From contig JBKQPR010000375.1 in the NCBI GenBank assembly GCA_052144935.1, positions 13,224 to 77,223 on the forward strand: a stretch of 64,000 bases of DNA, written 5' to 3'. Source of the stretch: JOPF133 sp052144935. GTDB taxonomy: Bacteria > Acidobacteriota > Terriglobia > Bryobacterales > Bryobacteraceae. Under the pieces are notes generated by a model. The model worked only from the letters and a program-made list of their open reading frames with translations. It was not told the origin of the DNA and ran no database searches. The position numbers and the translations under genes were made by a program. Below, one piece after another: positions 1-7,350 of this stretch (positions within the stretch are counted from its first letter, which is position 1; each line of letters begins with the position of its first letter).

Positions 1-193
1 AATGGATCTCACGTTAAAATTCTCCTCTAAATTTGGCGAAACGCGAACGAGCATCTCTGAATACCATGGTACGGCATTTGCAGCCGCCAAAACTCGCAAT
101 CGAACGCGACATGGTGTGCCGTTTCAACACTTACGACGCAAAGCCGGATACCCCGGTTTCAATCGTACGAATTCTAACGGCGCCTTCCAGCAT
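1..193. other. Non-coding stretch, no gene recognised
   Basis: This AT-richer start of the window lies beyond the 3' end of mutM. Open frames here are short and have no recognisable protein. No tRNA, clear terminator or repeat was seen. Confidence 0.5.
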
Positions 194-991
194 CTAGCGG
201 CGCTGGCAGCGGGGGCAGAAATGCGAGGACCGCTGCGCCACCAGTACTCGCCGGATGGGCGTCCCGCACGTGACGCACGGCTCGCCGGTGCGCTGGTAGA
301 CCCGGTGGCTGATCTGAAAGAACCCGCGGCGGCCCTCGGCATCCACGTAATCCGAGATGGACGATCCGCCGGCCGCGATGGCCTCCGTGAGCACCGCGCG
401 GATGGCGTCGAACAGCCGCTGGGGTCTCGATCCGCCCAGCCGTGAAGCCATCGCCAAGGGATGGATTCCTGCCCGGAAGAGCGCCTCATCGGCATAGATA
501 TTTCCCAGCCCGCGAAGAAAGCGCTGATCCAGCAGCAGCGCCTTGACGCGCGTCCTGCGCCCCTTCAGTGCACGGGCGAATTCCTTGAAGGACTGCTCCA
601 GCGGTTCGGGACCCAGCCGGGCAACCCGCTCCGGGAACTCGTCGAACCATTGGATCGATCCGAACTGGCGGCTGTCGTCATAGAGCAGCACTCCACCGTC
701 CAGCGTGAAGATCGCGTGCGTATGCTTACCGGCATCGCCCGCCAGCAGCAGCCGGCCGGTCATGCCCAGATGAATCAGCAAATAGCCGCCGCCCTCCACG
801 GAGGTCACGATGAACTTGCCGTAGCGCTGGATGCCGGCGATTCTGCGCCCCACCAACCGCGCGGCAAGCTGGTCCGGATCGCCGCCGCGCAGCACCCGCA
901 AGCCGCCGCGGAATTCGGCGGACACAATCCGCCGGCCGACCAGGGGGGCGATCGAGCGGACTACGGTTTCTACTTCCGGAAGTTCCGGCAC
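194..991 (-). CDS. mutM: Formamidopyrimidine-DNA glycosylase (Fpg/MutM)
   Basis: Bifunctional base-excision repair enzyme that removes oxidised purines such as 8-oxoguanine and cleaves the abasic site. The 265-residue protein opens with the family signature MPELPEVE, in which Pro2 is the catalytic nucleophile and Glu3 is essential once Met is removed. Lys59 in RYGKF is the conserved active-site lysine, and the C-terminal zinc finger has Cys239, Cys242, Cys259 and Cys262. Length is normal for the family. The start is GTG and follows directly on the TGA of the upstream Rieske gene, so the two are probably cotranscribed and coupled. The product is cytoplasmic and the gene looks intact. Confidence 0.97.
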   Translation of the reverse strand: MPELPEVETVVRSIAPLVGRRIVSAEFRGGLRVLRGGDPDQLAARLVGRRIAGIQRYGKFIVTSVEGGGYLLIHLGMTGRLLLAGDAGKHTHAIFTLDGGVLLYDDSRQFGSIQWFDEFPERVARLGPEPLEQSFKEFARALKGRRTRVKALLLDQRFLRGLGNIYADEALFRAGIHPLAMASRLGGSRPQRLFDAIRAVLTEAIAAGGSSISDYVDAEGRRGFFQISHRVYQRTGEPCVTCGTPIRRVLVAQRSSHFCPRCQRR

Positions 992-1297
992 TCAGGGCAC
1001 CCTCAACAAGATCTCGCCGTCCTCCACGCGCACCTCGAAGGTCTCCACGCGCCGGGCCGGATCGTAATCGTACGCGCCCGTGCGGCAGTCGAATTCCCAC
1101 AGGTGGTAGGGGCAAACCACACGGCCCTGGTGGATCGGTCCCTGCCCCAACGGGCCGCCGCGGTGGGGGCACACGCCGGCGAGCGCGCGGACCTCACCGC
1201 CCACGTGGCAGATGGCGTAAGGATAGCCGTCGACCATCGCCTCCCTCACAGAATCCGGCGCCAGGTCCGCCAGCGGACCCACTTTTACGAACGGCAT
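992..1297 (-). CDS. Rieske [2Fe-2S] ferredoxin-like protein
   Basis: Small Rieske protein of about 101 residues, resembling the ferredoxin components of dioxygenases or NirD-like proteins. The two cluster motifs are visible: CPHRGGPL and CPYHLWEF, the Cys-X-His and Cys-X2-His pairs that bind the 2Fe-2S cluster. The ATG at 1297 (MPFVKVG) is chosen because the domain begins there; a longer frame to 1366 adds a low-complexity leader. The stop abuts the mutM start. No oxygenase lies nearby, so the electron acceptor is unknown; pairing with a DNA-repair gene may be only positional. Confidence 0.88.
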   Translation of the reverse strand: MPFVKVGPLADLAPDSVREAMVDGYPYAICHVGGEVRALAGVCPHRGGPLGQGPIHQGRVVCPYHLWEFDCRTGAYDYDPARRVETFEVRVEDGEILLRVP

Positions 1298-1392
1298 AGT
1301 TTTAGTAAGACGGGTGGAAAGCGTGGTTGTCAAGGTCGCCCTGGGGACGGCGCCACGGCACCTCAACTGCCGGTCATAATGGAGAGGCCGGC

Positions 1393-2181
1393 ATGCATGA
1401 ATACGACACTACGCTGAAGCTTCTGCTGCAAGGCTCGGCCCAACGGTCTCTGCGCGAGCTGACCGGCGTCGCCGTCGCGCGGTGGCTCAACGTCGAATTG
1501 CCCGAGATCGGGAACAAGCGCGTCGACCTGCTCGGGGAGACTGCCGATGGCGAGCTGATCCACATTGAACTGCAGGCCCAGAACGACGGGAGCATGCCGC
1601 TGCGCATGGCCGAATACTGCCTGCGGATCTACCGCCATCTGGGGAAATTTCCCCGGCAAGTGGTGCTCTACGTGGGCCAAGAACCGCTACGAATGGCGGC
1701 GGAGCTGGTGGGCCCGCGGTTATCCTTCGGTTACGACCTGACCGACATCCGGGACATCGACGGCGAGGCTCTCCTGGCGAGCGACCAGGTAGGCGATAAT
1801 GTGATTGCGGTCCTGACCCGATGGCGCAGTCACGGGACGGCCGTGCAGGAGATCGTCCGCAAGGTAGCGGAGTTGGAAGAGGACGCCAGAAACTTTTATC
1901 TCGGGGCGTTATTGGAACTGGCGGGGCTGCGCGGGATCGAGGAACTGGTGGAAGGAGAGGCCAGGAAAATGCCGATACTGATGAATATCTTGGACAACAA
2001 GGTTCTCGGCAGAGAATACAAAAGAGGCGAATTGGCGATTTTGCGCCGCCAGGTCGAGGCACGATTTGGGGTCACAGCCGAGTGGCTGGAGGAGCGCCTC
2101 CGAAACCGTTCCGCGGTCGAAATCGAGGCGCTGGGTGTGCGCCTGCTGAAGGCCGAAAGCCTCGAGGAATGGCTGAAGTAG
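1393..2181 (+). CDS. Rpn-family PD-(D/E)XK nuclease-like protein with DUF4351 tail
   Basis: About 262 residues beginning MHEYDTTLKLLL. The N-terminal half carries a PD-(D/E)XK-like core: VDLLGE followed by an E-X-Q element in IHIELQAQ. The tail, around residues 215-262, matches the DUF4351 pattern (RRQVEARFG...ERLRNRSAVEIEALG...LEEWLK). Rpn proteins are recombination-promoting nucleases or transposase-like proteins that are often multicopy; the natural role of this one is unknown. The ATG at 1393 is preferred over a frame to 1327 because the conserved core starts here. A degraded copy of its C-terminus follows immediately. Confidence 0.8.
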   Translation: MHEYDTTLKLLLQGSAQRSLRELTGVAVARWLNVELPEIGNKRVDLLGETADGELIHIELQAQNDGSMPLRMAEYCLRIYRHLGKFPRQVVLYVGQEPLRMAAELVGPRLSFGYDLTDIRDIDGEALLASDQVGDNVIAVLTRWRSHGTAVQEIVRKVAELEEDARNFYLGALLELAGLRGIEELVEGEARKMPILMNILDNKVLGREYKRGELAILRRQVEARFGVTAEWLEERLRNRSAVEIEALGVRLLKAESLEEWLK

Positions 2182-2501
2182 GAGGCCCGAGAGTGCCGAT
2201 AATTCTCAACGTCCTGGACAACCAGGTTCTCGGGAGAGAATACCAGCGGGGATTCGAGGAAGGCTTCCGGAGAGCCTCTCGGAGAGCCTTTTTGGAAGGT
2301 TCTCGGGAAGGCATTCATGACGCACATTCACCGGCCATTCAACAATGCGAATTCAGTCTGTTGTGCTGTCTCGTCGAAATGCGCTTTGGGACCCTGCCGG
2401 AGTGGGCGCGGGAACGGCTCCAAAGCCGTTCCGCGGCGGAAATCGATGCGAACTCCGCGCGCTTCCTGGCTGCCGAAAGCCTTGAAGAGCTGCTGAACTA
2501 A
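2169..2501 (+). pseudogene. Partial duplicate of the Rpn/DUF4351 C-terminus
   Basis: The frame starting at ATG 2169 overlaps the end of the preceding gene and repeats its C-terminal third: VPIILNVLDNQVLGREYQRG parallels MPILMNILDNKVLGREYKRG upstream, and the end (ERLQSRSAAEIDANSARFL, then LEELLN) parallels the DUF4351 tail. About 30 unrelated Arg/Glu-rich residues lie between the two blocks. The nuclease core is absent. It looks like the remnant of a tandem duplication, not a working gene. Confidence 0.65.
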
Positions 2502-2504
2502 CTG

Positions 2505-3950
2505 TCAGGAAACCGGGATGATGCGTGCGGCCAATCCTTCGCGCGGCGGATGCGCGCCATTCGGCGGCCGTGGGCAGCGGCCTACGCCGGTGTAATCGAA
2601 TCCCGCCGCCTGGGCCCTCTGGGGATCGAACAGGTTGCGGCCATCCACCAGAATCGGTTTGGCCATGACGCGCGCGACCTCCGCCAGGTCGATGGAGCGG
2701 AATTCCTGCCACTCCGTCACCACCACCAGCGCGTCGGAATCCGACGCCAGTTCGCGCACCGATTGGCAGTACCGCAGGCGCAGTTCCGGATGCTGCTCGC
2801 GGCAGGCCTGCATGGCGACAGGATCGAAGCACTTCACCCGCGCGCCCATCTGCAGCAGCCGTTCCGCGATGTACAGGCTGGGAGCGTCGCGCAGGTCGTC
2901 GGTGTCGGGCTTGAAGGCCAGCCCCAGCAACCCGATGGTGCGGCCCTTCAGTATGAACAGCTTCTCCTGCAGTTTCTGGATCACCATGTGGCGCTGCGCC
3001 GCGTTCACGTCGAGCGAAGCCTGCAGCAGCTTGCTTTCGTATCCGTACTCGCGCGCGGTGTGCAGCAGTGCGTGGATATCTTTGCCGAAGCAGCTCCCGC
3101 CCCAGCCCACTCCGGGATTCAGGAACCTGGCGCCGATGCGCGAATCGAGGCCGATGCCGGCCATCACCTCGGTGGCCTCGGCGCCCACGCGCTCGCAGAT
3201 GTTGGCCATCTCGTTGGCGAAACCGATTTTCATGGCCAGAAACGCGTTGGCCGCGTACTTGATCATCTCCGCGCTGGTGAGCGTGGTGGAGACCAGCGGC
3301 GCCCGCGTCATTCCCGCCGGCCGCGGCGCGCCGGGAGGCGGATCGAAATCCTGCGCCACCAGGGGGGCGTACAGTTGCCGCATGACGTCCAGGGTTCCCT
3401 CGTCGGAGGCCCCCACCACGATGCGGTCGGGATAGAGCGAATCGGAGACCGCGCAGCCTTCGCGCAGAAACTCGGGATTGCTGGCCACGCCGAATCTCAC
3501 TCTGCGCCCCTCGCCCGGGCGCGCATCGCCGATACCCTCGCGCACCAGCGTCTCCACCAGGTTGCCGCATCCCACCGGCACGGTGGATTTGTTCACCACC
3601 ACGCGGAAGCGCGAGCCGTCCATGGCGGCGCCGATGCTGCGCGCGGCGGCCTCCAGGTAGGAAAGGTTGGCTTCCCCATTGGGCAGCGGCGGCGTGCCCA
3701 CGGCGATGAAGATTACGTCGCCGGCCGCCACGGCGGAACCCAGATCGGTCGAGAACTCGATGCCGCCCCGCTCCGCCGCCAGGCGCAGCAGAGACTCCAG
3801 GTGCGGCTCATAAATGGTCGCCTCGCCGCGTTGCAGCCGTAAAATCTTGGCCGCATCCGTATCCACGCAGGTCACATGATGGCCAAGATAAGAGAAACAG
3901 GCTCCCGTGACAGTCCCTACATACCCCGTCCCGATGACGATCACTCGCAT
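2505..3950 (-). CDS. ugd: UDP-glucose 6-dehydrogenase
   Basis: Oxidises UDP-glucose to UDP-glucuronate using NAD+, supplying nucleotide sugar for exopolysaccharide or cell-envelope glycans. The 481-residue protein begins MRVIVIGTGYVG, a Rossmann dinucleotide-binding motif. The catalytic thiol lies in the conserved block GVGWGGSCFGKD, followed by the central helix and a C-terminal UDP-binding domain (GLAFKPDTDDLRDAPS). Length and motif order are typical. It is a single gene convergent with the Rpn fragment and divergent from the response regulator at 4094. The short C-terminal extension after the UDP-binding domain is unremarkable. Confidence 0.96.
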   Translation of the reverse strand: MRVIVIGTGYVGTVTGACFSYLGHHVTCVDTDAAKILRLQRGEATIYEPHLESLLRLAAERGGIEFSTDLGSAVAAGDVIFIAVGTPPLPNGEANLSYLEAAARSIGAAMDGSRFRVVVNKSTVPVGCGNLVETLVREGIGDARPGEGRRVRFGVASNPEFLREGCAVSDSLYPDRIVVGASDEGTLDVMRQLYAPLVAQDFDPPPGAPRPAGMTRAPLVSTTLTSAEMIKYAANAFLAMKIGFANEMANICERVGAEATEVMAGIGLDSRIGARFLNPGVGWGGSCFGKDIHALLHTAREYGYESKLLQASLDVNAAQRHMVIQKLQEKLFILKGRTIGLLGLAFKPDTDDLRDAPSLYIAERLLQMGARVKCFDPVAMQACREQHPELRLRYCQSVRELASDSDALVVVTEWQEFRSIDLAEVARVMAKPILVDGRNLFDPQRAQAAGFDYTGVGRCPRPPNGAHPPREGLAARIIPVS

Positions 3951-4093
3951 ACTCTATAGGATGCCTCGTTGCGCTAAGTATAACAATTTGCCACCGAGCC
4001 CTGCCGGACTCAGCCGGCTCCCGGCGCCGGCCAGTCCACCCCGCGAAATCCAAGGGAAGATTGCGGCGGATTGGTTACAATCGGATTGAATGA

Positions 4094-4768
4094 ATGCAGA
4101 CCATTTTAGTCATTGACGACGACGAAAGCCTGCGCGACACCATCGGCGTGATGCTGGAGCAGGAGGGCTTTCGCGCGGTTCTGGCCGGCGACGGCAAGAG
4201 CGGCTTCGAGAAAGCCGTCACCATCAAACCCGACCTGGTGCTGGTGGACCTGCGGCTTCCCGGCATGAGCGGCACCGAGATTTGCAAGCAGTTGCGCGCC
4301 GCGCGGGTGGCCACCGGAATCATCGTGCTGAGCGCGGTGGGCGACGAGTTCGACAAGGTCCTGCTGCTGGAGATCGGCGCCGACGATTACGTGGTGAAGC
4401 CTTTCGGAACCCGCGAGCTGATGGCCCGCATCCGCGCCGTGTTGCGCCGCTCCTCGGCCGACGCGCGCAAGATCGTGCATTTCTCCGACACCGAAATCGA
4501 TTTCGAGCGCCGCGTGGTAACGCGCAAGGGCGAGGAGCTGAAGCTCACTCCGGCCGAATACAACCTGCTCAGTTATTTCGTCCACAATCCGGACCGGCCC
4601 CTGACGCGCGACATGATTCTGAACTCGGTGTGGGGATACGAATTCTTTCCCAACACGCGCACCGTGGATGCGCACGTGGTGAAGCTGCGGCAAAAGCTGG
4701 AGCCGGATCCCAATGCGCCGAAGCACTTCCTGACGGTCCACGGGGTGGGGTATCGGTTCGTGCCGTGA
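4094..4768 (+). CDS. OmpR/PhoB-family response regulator
   Basis: Two-component DNA-binding regulator of 224 residues. The receiver domain (about 1-120) has the acidic pocket DDD at 8-10, the phospho-acceptor Asp52 in LVDLRLPG, and the conserved Lys in VVKPFG. The winged-helix domain (about 130-224) contains the typical LTPAEYNLLSYF and VWGYEFFPNTRTVDAHVVKLRQKLE blocks and ends GVGYRFVP. No sensor histidine kinase gene is adjacent, so its partner must lie elsewhere. The start ATG gives the canonical MQTILVIDDD opening. Confidence 0.94.
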   Translation: MQTILVIDDDESLRDTIGVMLEQEGFRAVLAGDGKSGFEKAVTIKPDLVLVDLRLPGMSGTEICKQLRAARVATGIIVLSAVGDEFDKVLLLEIGADDYVVKPFGTRELMARIRAVLRRSSADARKIVHFSDTEIDFERRVVTRKGEELKLTPAEYNLLSYFVHNPDRPLTRDMILNSVWGYEFFPNTRTVDAHVVKLRQKLEPDPNAPKHFLTVHGVGYRFVP

Positions 4769-4779
4769 GGCTCTGTTCC

Positions 4780-4879
4780 TCACCGCGGAGACGCGGAGAA
4801 AGCGGAGAAAGCGCAGAGGAAAACCATTCAAAAGCGTCTTCTCCGCGCTTCCTCCGTTTTCTCCGTGTCTCCGCGGTGA
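4780..4879. repeat. Long inverted repeat (35-bp arms)
   Basis: The arm at 4780-4814 pairs with the arm at 4845-4879 at 32 of 35 positions, with a 30-base loop. Each arm begins TCACCGCGGAGAC and is rich in CGGAGAAA words. It lies between the ends of two convergent genes, so it could stop transcription from both sides or be a repeat of the type often dispersed in such genomes. There is no U-run typical of an intrinsic terminator. Confidence 0.8.
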
Positions 4880-4892
4880 ATGGGGACTGACC

Positions 4893-6197
4893 CTACAAGT
4901 CCAACCGGCGCGCCCGAGGGGTCTCCATCCGCGCCTTGAGACGCTGTTCGCGGCGGCGCAATTCGGGGGTGTCGCCGAGGGCCAGGGCGCTGTGCGTCAT
5001 CTCCAGCGCCATGGAGTAGTTGCGCTCGCGGTGCTCGTAGTGTTTGGCCAGCGCCTCCAGCGCGCGCACCCGGTAGGCGTTCGGCGAGGCGGCCAACTCC
5101 GCGATCGCGCCCAAAGCCCGGTCGGCGTGGCCCAGGCGCTTCTCGGTGGCCGCAATCTCCCAAAGAGCGGGGAACAGAAGCTGGTCGGGCAGCCCCATTT
5201 CCACCGCGCGGCGGAATAGCGCCAGGGCCTCCTGGTAGCGCTCGGCCTGCACCAGCCAGCGCGCCAGGCCGATCAGATCGGCGCCATGGCGCAGGGGCGC
5301 GTCGGCGGGCGAGCGGAAGGCGAAAGGGACGATCGCGGTGAGGCAGGCCAGCGACAGGATGTCGATCGCATTGTGATGGAAGATCGGCACCAGGCGGAAG
5401 GCGCGGGCGGTGCGCAGGTATTCGAAGTAGCAGTAGGGGATCATCTCGCCCGGCAGATCGCCCTCCCGCTCCACGCCCAGGATGCGGTTTTCCAGGTCCA
5501 CCAGGCGGCAGCTTTCCAGGCGCAGCTTCCATAGGCGGCGCGCGCCGAACAGCAGGTCGAGATGCTCCATGCGGCCAAAGGGCGGGTGCGACCGGACCAT
5601 GCGGAAGCGCGTTTCGAGCAGCGGCTGGTCGTAGGCCTTGCCGTTGTAGGTGATGAGCACGTCGAAGCGCTCCAGGTGCTCTGCCAGGCGGTAGAGCATG
5701 GAAGGCTCTTCGCCGTAATCGCGCATGAAAAACTGGCGCAGGCGGAAGCCGGCCGGCTCGATGGAGCCGACCCCGGCCAGAAAGGCGTAGGTGCCCGTGC
5801 CGCCGGCGAGGCCGGTGGTTTCGGTGTCCAGGAATGCCCAGCGAGTGGGGTGCGCGCGCGGAATGGCGCCGGCCGAGAGCGGCTCCAGAAGATCCTCGGG
5901 CAGGTCCGCCAGATCCGAGATATCGACGCTGCCATGGCGCCGGTGGCGCTCCCACAGTTTCTCGGTCTCGAAGTGTTCGCCGTGAGGCGTGCGGACCACC
6001 TCGCCCGAGAGCATCTCTTCGATGAATCGGCCGGGCCCAGAGGGCACCCCAGGAAGCACCCCCCGCTGCCCACGCCCAAATGAGGGCAAAGCCGTCGGCG
6101 CCACGAGGGGCCGGGCGGCGGCCGGTGCGGCAAACTTGCGGTCGATGCGCGCGATCTGGCGGCGCAGGGCGGCGAGTTGTTCCTGGATATCCTCCAT
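4893..6197 (-). CDS. RNase H-like (YprB-type) exonuclease domain protein with TPR-like tail
   Basis: The 434-residue protein has three parts. Residues about 1-30 form a short coiled segment (MEDIQEQLAALRRQIARID). The middle carries an RNase H-fold exonuclease signature, FLDTETTGLAGGTGTYAF, with the acidic DxE of 3'-5' exonucleases, and later acidic motifs in LITYNGKAYD and FHHNAIDILSLACL. The C-terminal 130 residues look like TPR helices (ALFRRAVEMGLPD, then a repeat after it). YprB-like proteins are predicted to act on nucleic acid, but the substrate is not known. It is a single gene with its ATG at 6197 just downstream of the parS pair. Confidence 0.8.
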   Translation of the reverse strand: MEDIQEQLAALRRQIARIDRKFAAPAAARPLVAPTALPSFGRGQRGVLPGVPSGPGRFIEEMLSGEVVRTPHGEHFETEKLWERHRRHGSVDISDLADLPEDLLEPLSAGAIPRAHPTRWAFLDTETTGLAGGTGTYAFLAGVGSIEPAGFRLRQFFMRDYGEEPSMLYRLAEHLERFDVLITYNGKAYDQPLLETRFRMVRSHPPFGRMEHLDLLFGARRLWKLRLESCRLVDLENRILGVEREGDLPGEMIPYCYFEYLRTARAFRLVPIFHHNAIDILSLACLTAIVPFAFRSPADAPLRHGADLIGLARWLVQAERYQEALALFRRAVEMGLPDQLLFPALWEIAATEKRLGHADRALGAIAELAASPNAYRVRALEALAKHYEHRERNYSMALEMTHSALALGDTPELRRREQRLKARMETPRARRLDL

Positions 6198-6288
6198 GGT
6201 GCGCGAGAGAGCGTTTCGCTTTTTCTTTGCTTACTATAACGCAGTTGAGGCTAGGGTGGAGGCCACCGCCGAACCCGTAAGGCCCGGT

Positions 6289-6304
6289 TGTTTCACGTGA
6301 AACA
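6289..6304. promoter_or_regulatory. parS centromere site, copy 1
   Basis: The 16-bp palindrome TGTTTCACGTGAAACA is an exact match to the bacterial parS consensus (TGTTNCACGTGAAACA) bound by ParB/Spo0J. It lies in the non-coding gap between divergent genes starting at 6197 and 6399. parS sites normally cluster near the chromosome origin. Confidence 0.92.
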
Positions 6305-6308
6305 TTTC

Positions 6309-6324
6309 TGTTTCACGTGAAACA
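6309..6324. promoter_or_regulatory. parS centromere site, copy 2
   Basis: A second perfect copy of the same 16-bp palindrome starts 20 bp after the first, with a 4-base spacer (TTTC). A tandem pair placed two helical turns apart would present both sites on the same DNA face. Confidence 0.92.
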
Positions 6325-6398
6325 CTTTGGGGTCCGCGCGCACTAATTGATGATAAATCCGCATAAAATTTAATTAAGATCTATTAATCTGGTTATTT

Positions 6399-6749
6399 AT
6401 GAATACCAAGAATCCCCCGCGCGAGATCACGGAGGACGATCGCATGCTCCGCTCGCGTGGCGGCAGGCGCGCGCGCCTGCTTGCAGAGGAGGGCCGGCAC
6501 TCGCTCGGCTGGTTCTACCTCAGCTTTGCCACCGACTACGAGTTTCTCGGCGCCACCATCGTATGGGCCCACGGTCTCCTAACCGCGGTCGAGCGCGCCT
6601 CCGATCTGGGCGTCAACCCGGGTGGCGAGGTCATGTGCTGCCTCATCCCGCGCAAAAACCTGCGTCGCGTTCCCGCCGATCTGCGAAATCGTCTGCTGTC
6701 CGAAGCGGAGGTGCGGAAGCGCCTGGAGGGGAAAAGAACAGGCGAATAA
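6399..6749 (+). CDS. Hypothetical protein
   Basis: A 116-residue protein that I do not recognise. It begins MNTKNPPREITEDDRML, with an Arg-rich stretch, then a more hydrophobic centre (GWFYLSFATDYEFLGATIVWAHGLLTAVERASDLG) that is probably a soluble fold, not a membrane segment, and ends in charged helices. Codon use is like the neighbours. The region just upstream (about 6330-6398) is unusually AT-rich and could hold its promoter. The stop at 6749 is immediately followed by the tandem-repeat array. Confidence 0.6.
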   Translation: MNTKNPPREITEDDRMLRSRGGRRARLLAEEGRHSLGWFYLSFATDYEFLGATIVWAHGLLTAVERASDLGVNPGGEVMCCLIPRKNLRRVPADLRNRLLSEAEVRKRLEGKRTGE

Positions 6750-6779
6750 GAAAGCTGCTTGCGAAGCGCTGGTGTTGGG

Positions 6780-7345
6780 CGAACCGCCGCGCGGCGGCGA
6801 GCGTGCAGAGCGGCGGCGTTTGGGCGGACCGGCTCGCGGCGGCGTTCGGTGGCGGCCCAAACCGCAATGAGCTTGCGAATTGGCGGCGTTCGGTGGACCG
6901 GCTCCGGGCAACAAGCGTGCAAAGCGGCAGCGTTCGGCGGACCGGCCCGCGGCGGCGTTGGGCGGACCGGCTCGCGGCGGCGTTCGGTGGCGGCCCACCG
7001 CAATGAGCTTGCGAAGCGGCGGCGTTGGGCGGACCGGCGTTCGGCGGCGAGCGTGCAAAGCGGCAGCGTTCGGCGGACCGGCGCGCAGCGGCGCGGTTGC
7101 GAGACGGCGGCGTTGGGCGGACCGGCGCGCGGCGGCGTTCGGTGGCGGCCCAAACCGCAATGAGCTTGCGAATTGGCGGCGTTCGGTGGACCGGCGCGCA
7201 ACGGCGCGGTTGCGAGGCGGCGGCGTTGGGCGGACCGGCTCCGGGCAACAAGCGTGCAACAGGGGCGGCGTTGGGCGGACCGGCTCACGGCGACGAGGTT
7301 GCGAAGCGGCGGCGCGCGGCGGACCGGCTCACGGCGATTGTTATA
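6780..7345. repeat. Mosaic GC-rich minisatellite array
   Basis: Eleven copies of the core GGNGGACCGGC begin at 6823, 6892, 6936, 6961, 7028, 7072, 7116, 7185, 7229, 7274 and 7318. Spacings are 69, 44, 25, 67, 44, 44, 69, 44, 45 and 44 bp, so the array is built from a module of about 44 bp and an optional extra module of about 25 bp. A 65-bp block near 6839 recurs almost exactly near 7131. Stop codons are rare on both strands, so long false reading frames cross it. It separates the hypothetical gene from the glycosyltransferase gene. Confidence 0.9.
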
Positions 7346-7350
7346 TTCAA

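Noticed and set aside
1821..2168. 5' part of the frame ending at 2501
   Set aside because: It is out of frame over the real Rpn-like gene; only the part from 2169 resembles protein.
6780..7345. CRISPR array or coding N-terminal extension of the glycosyltransferase
   Set aside because: Modules are contiguous and variable with no unique spacers, and the translated product is Arg/Gly/Ala repeats in every frame, so neither a CRISPR nor a real protein.
6880..7350. Start of the glycosyltransferase at 6880
   Set aside because: The conserved first membrane helix begins after 7351; the upstream codons are minisatellite.
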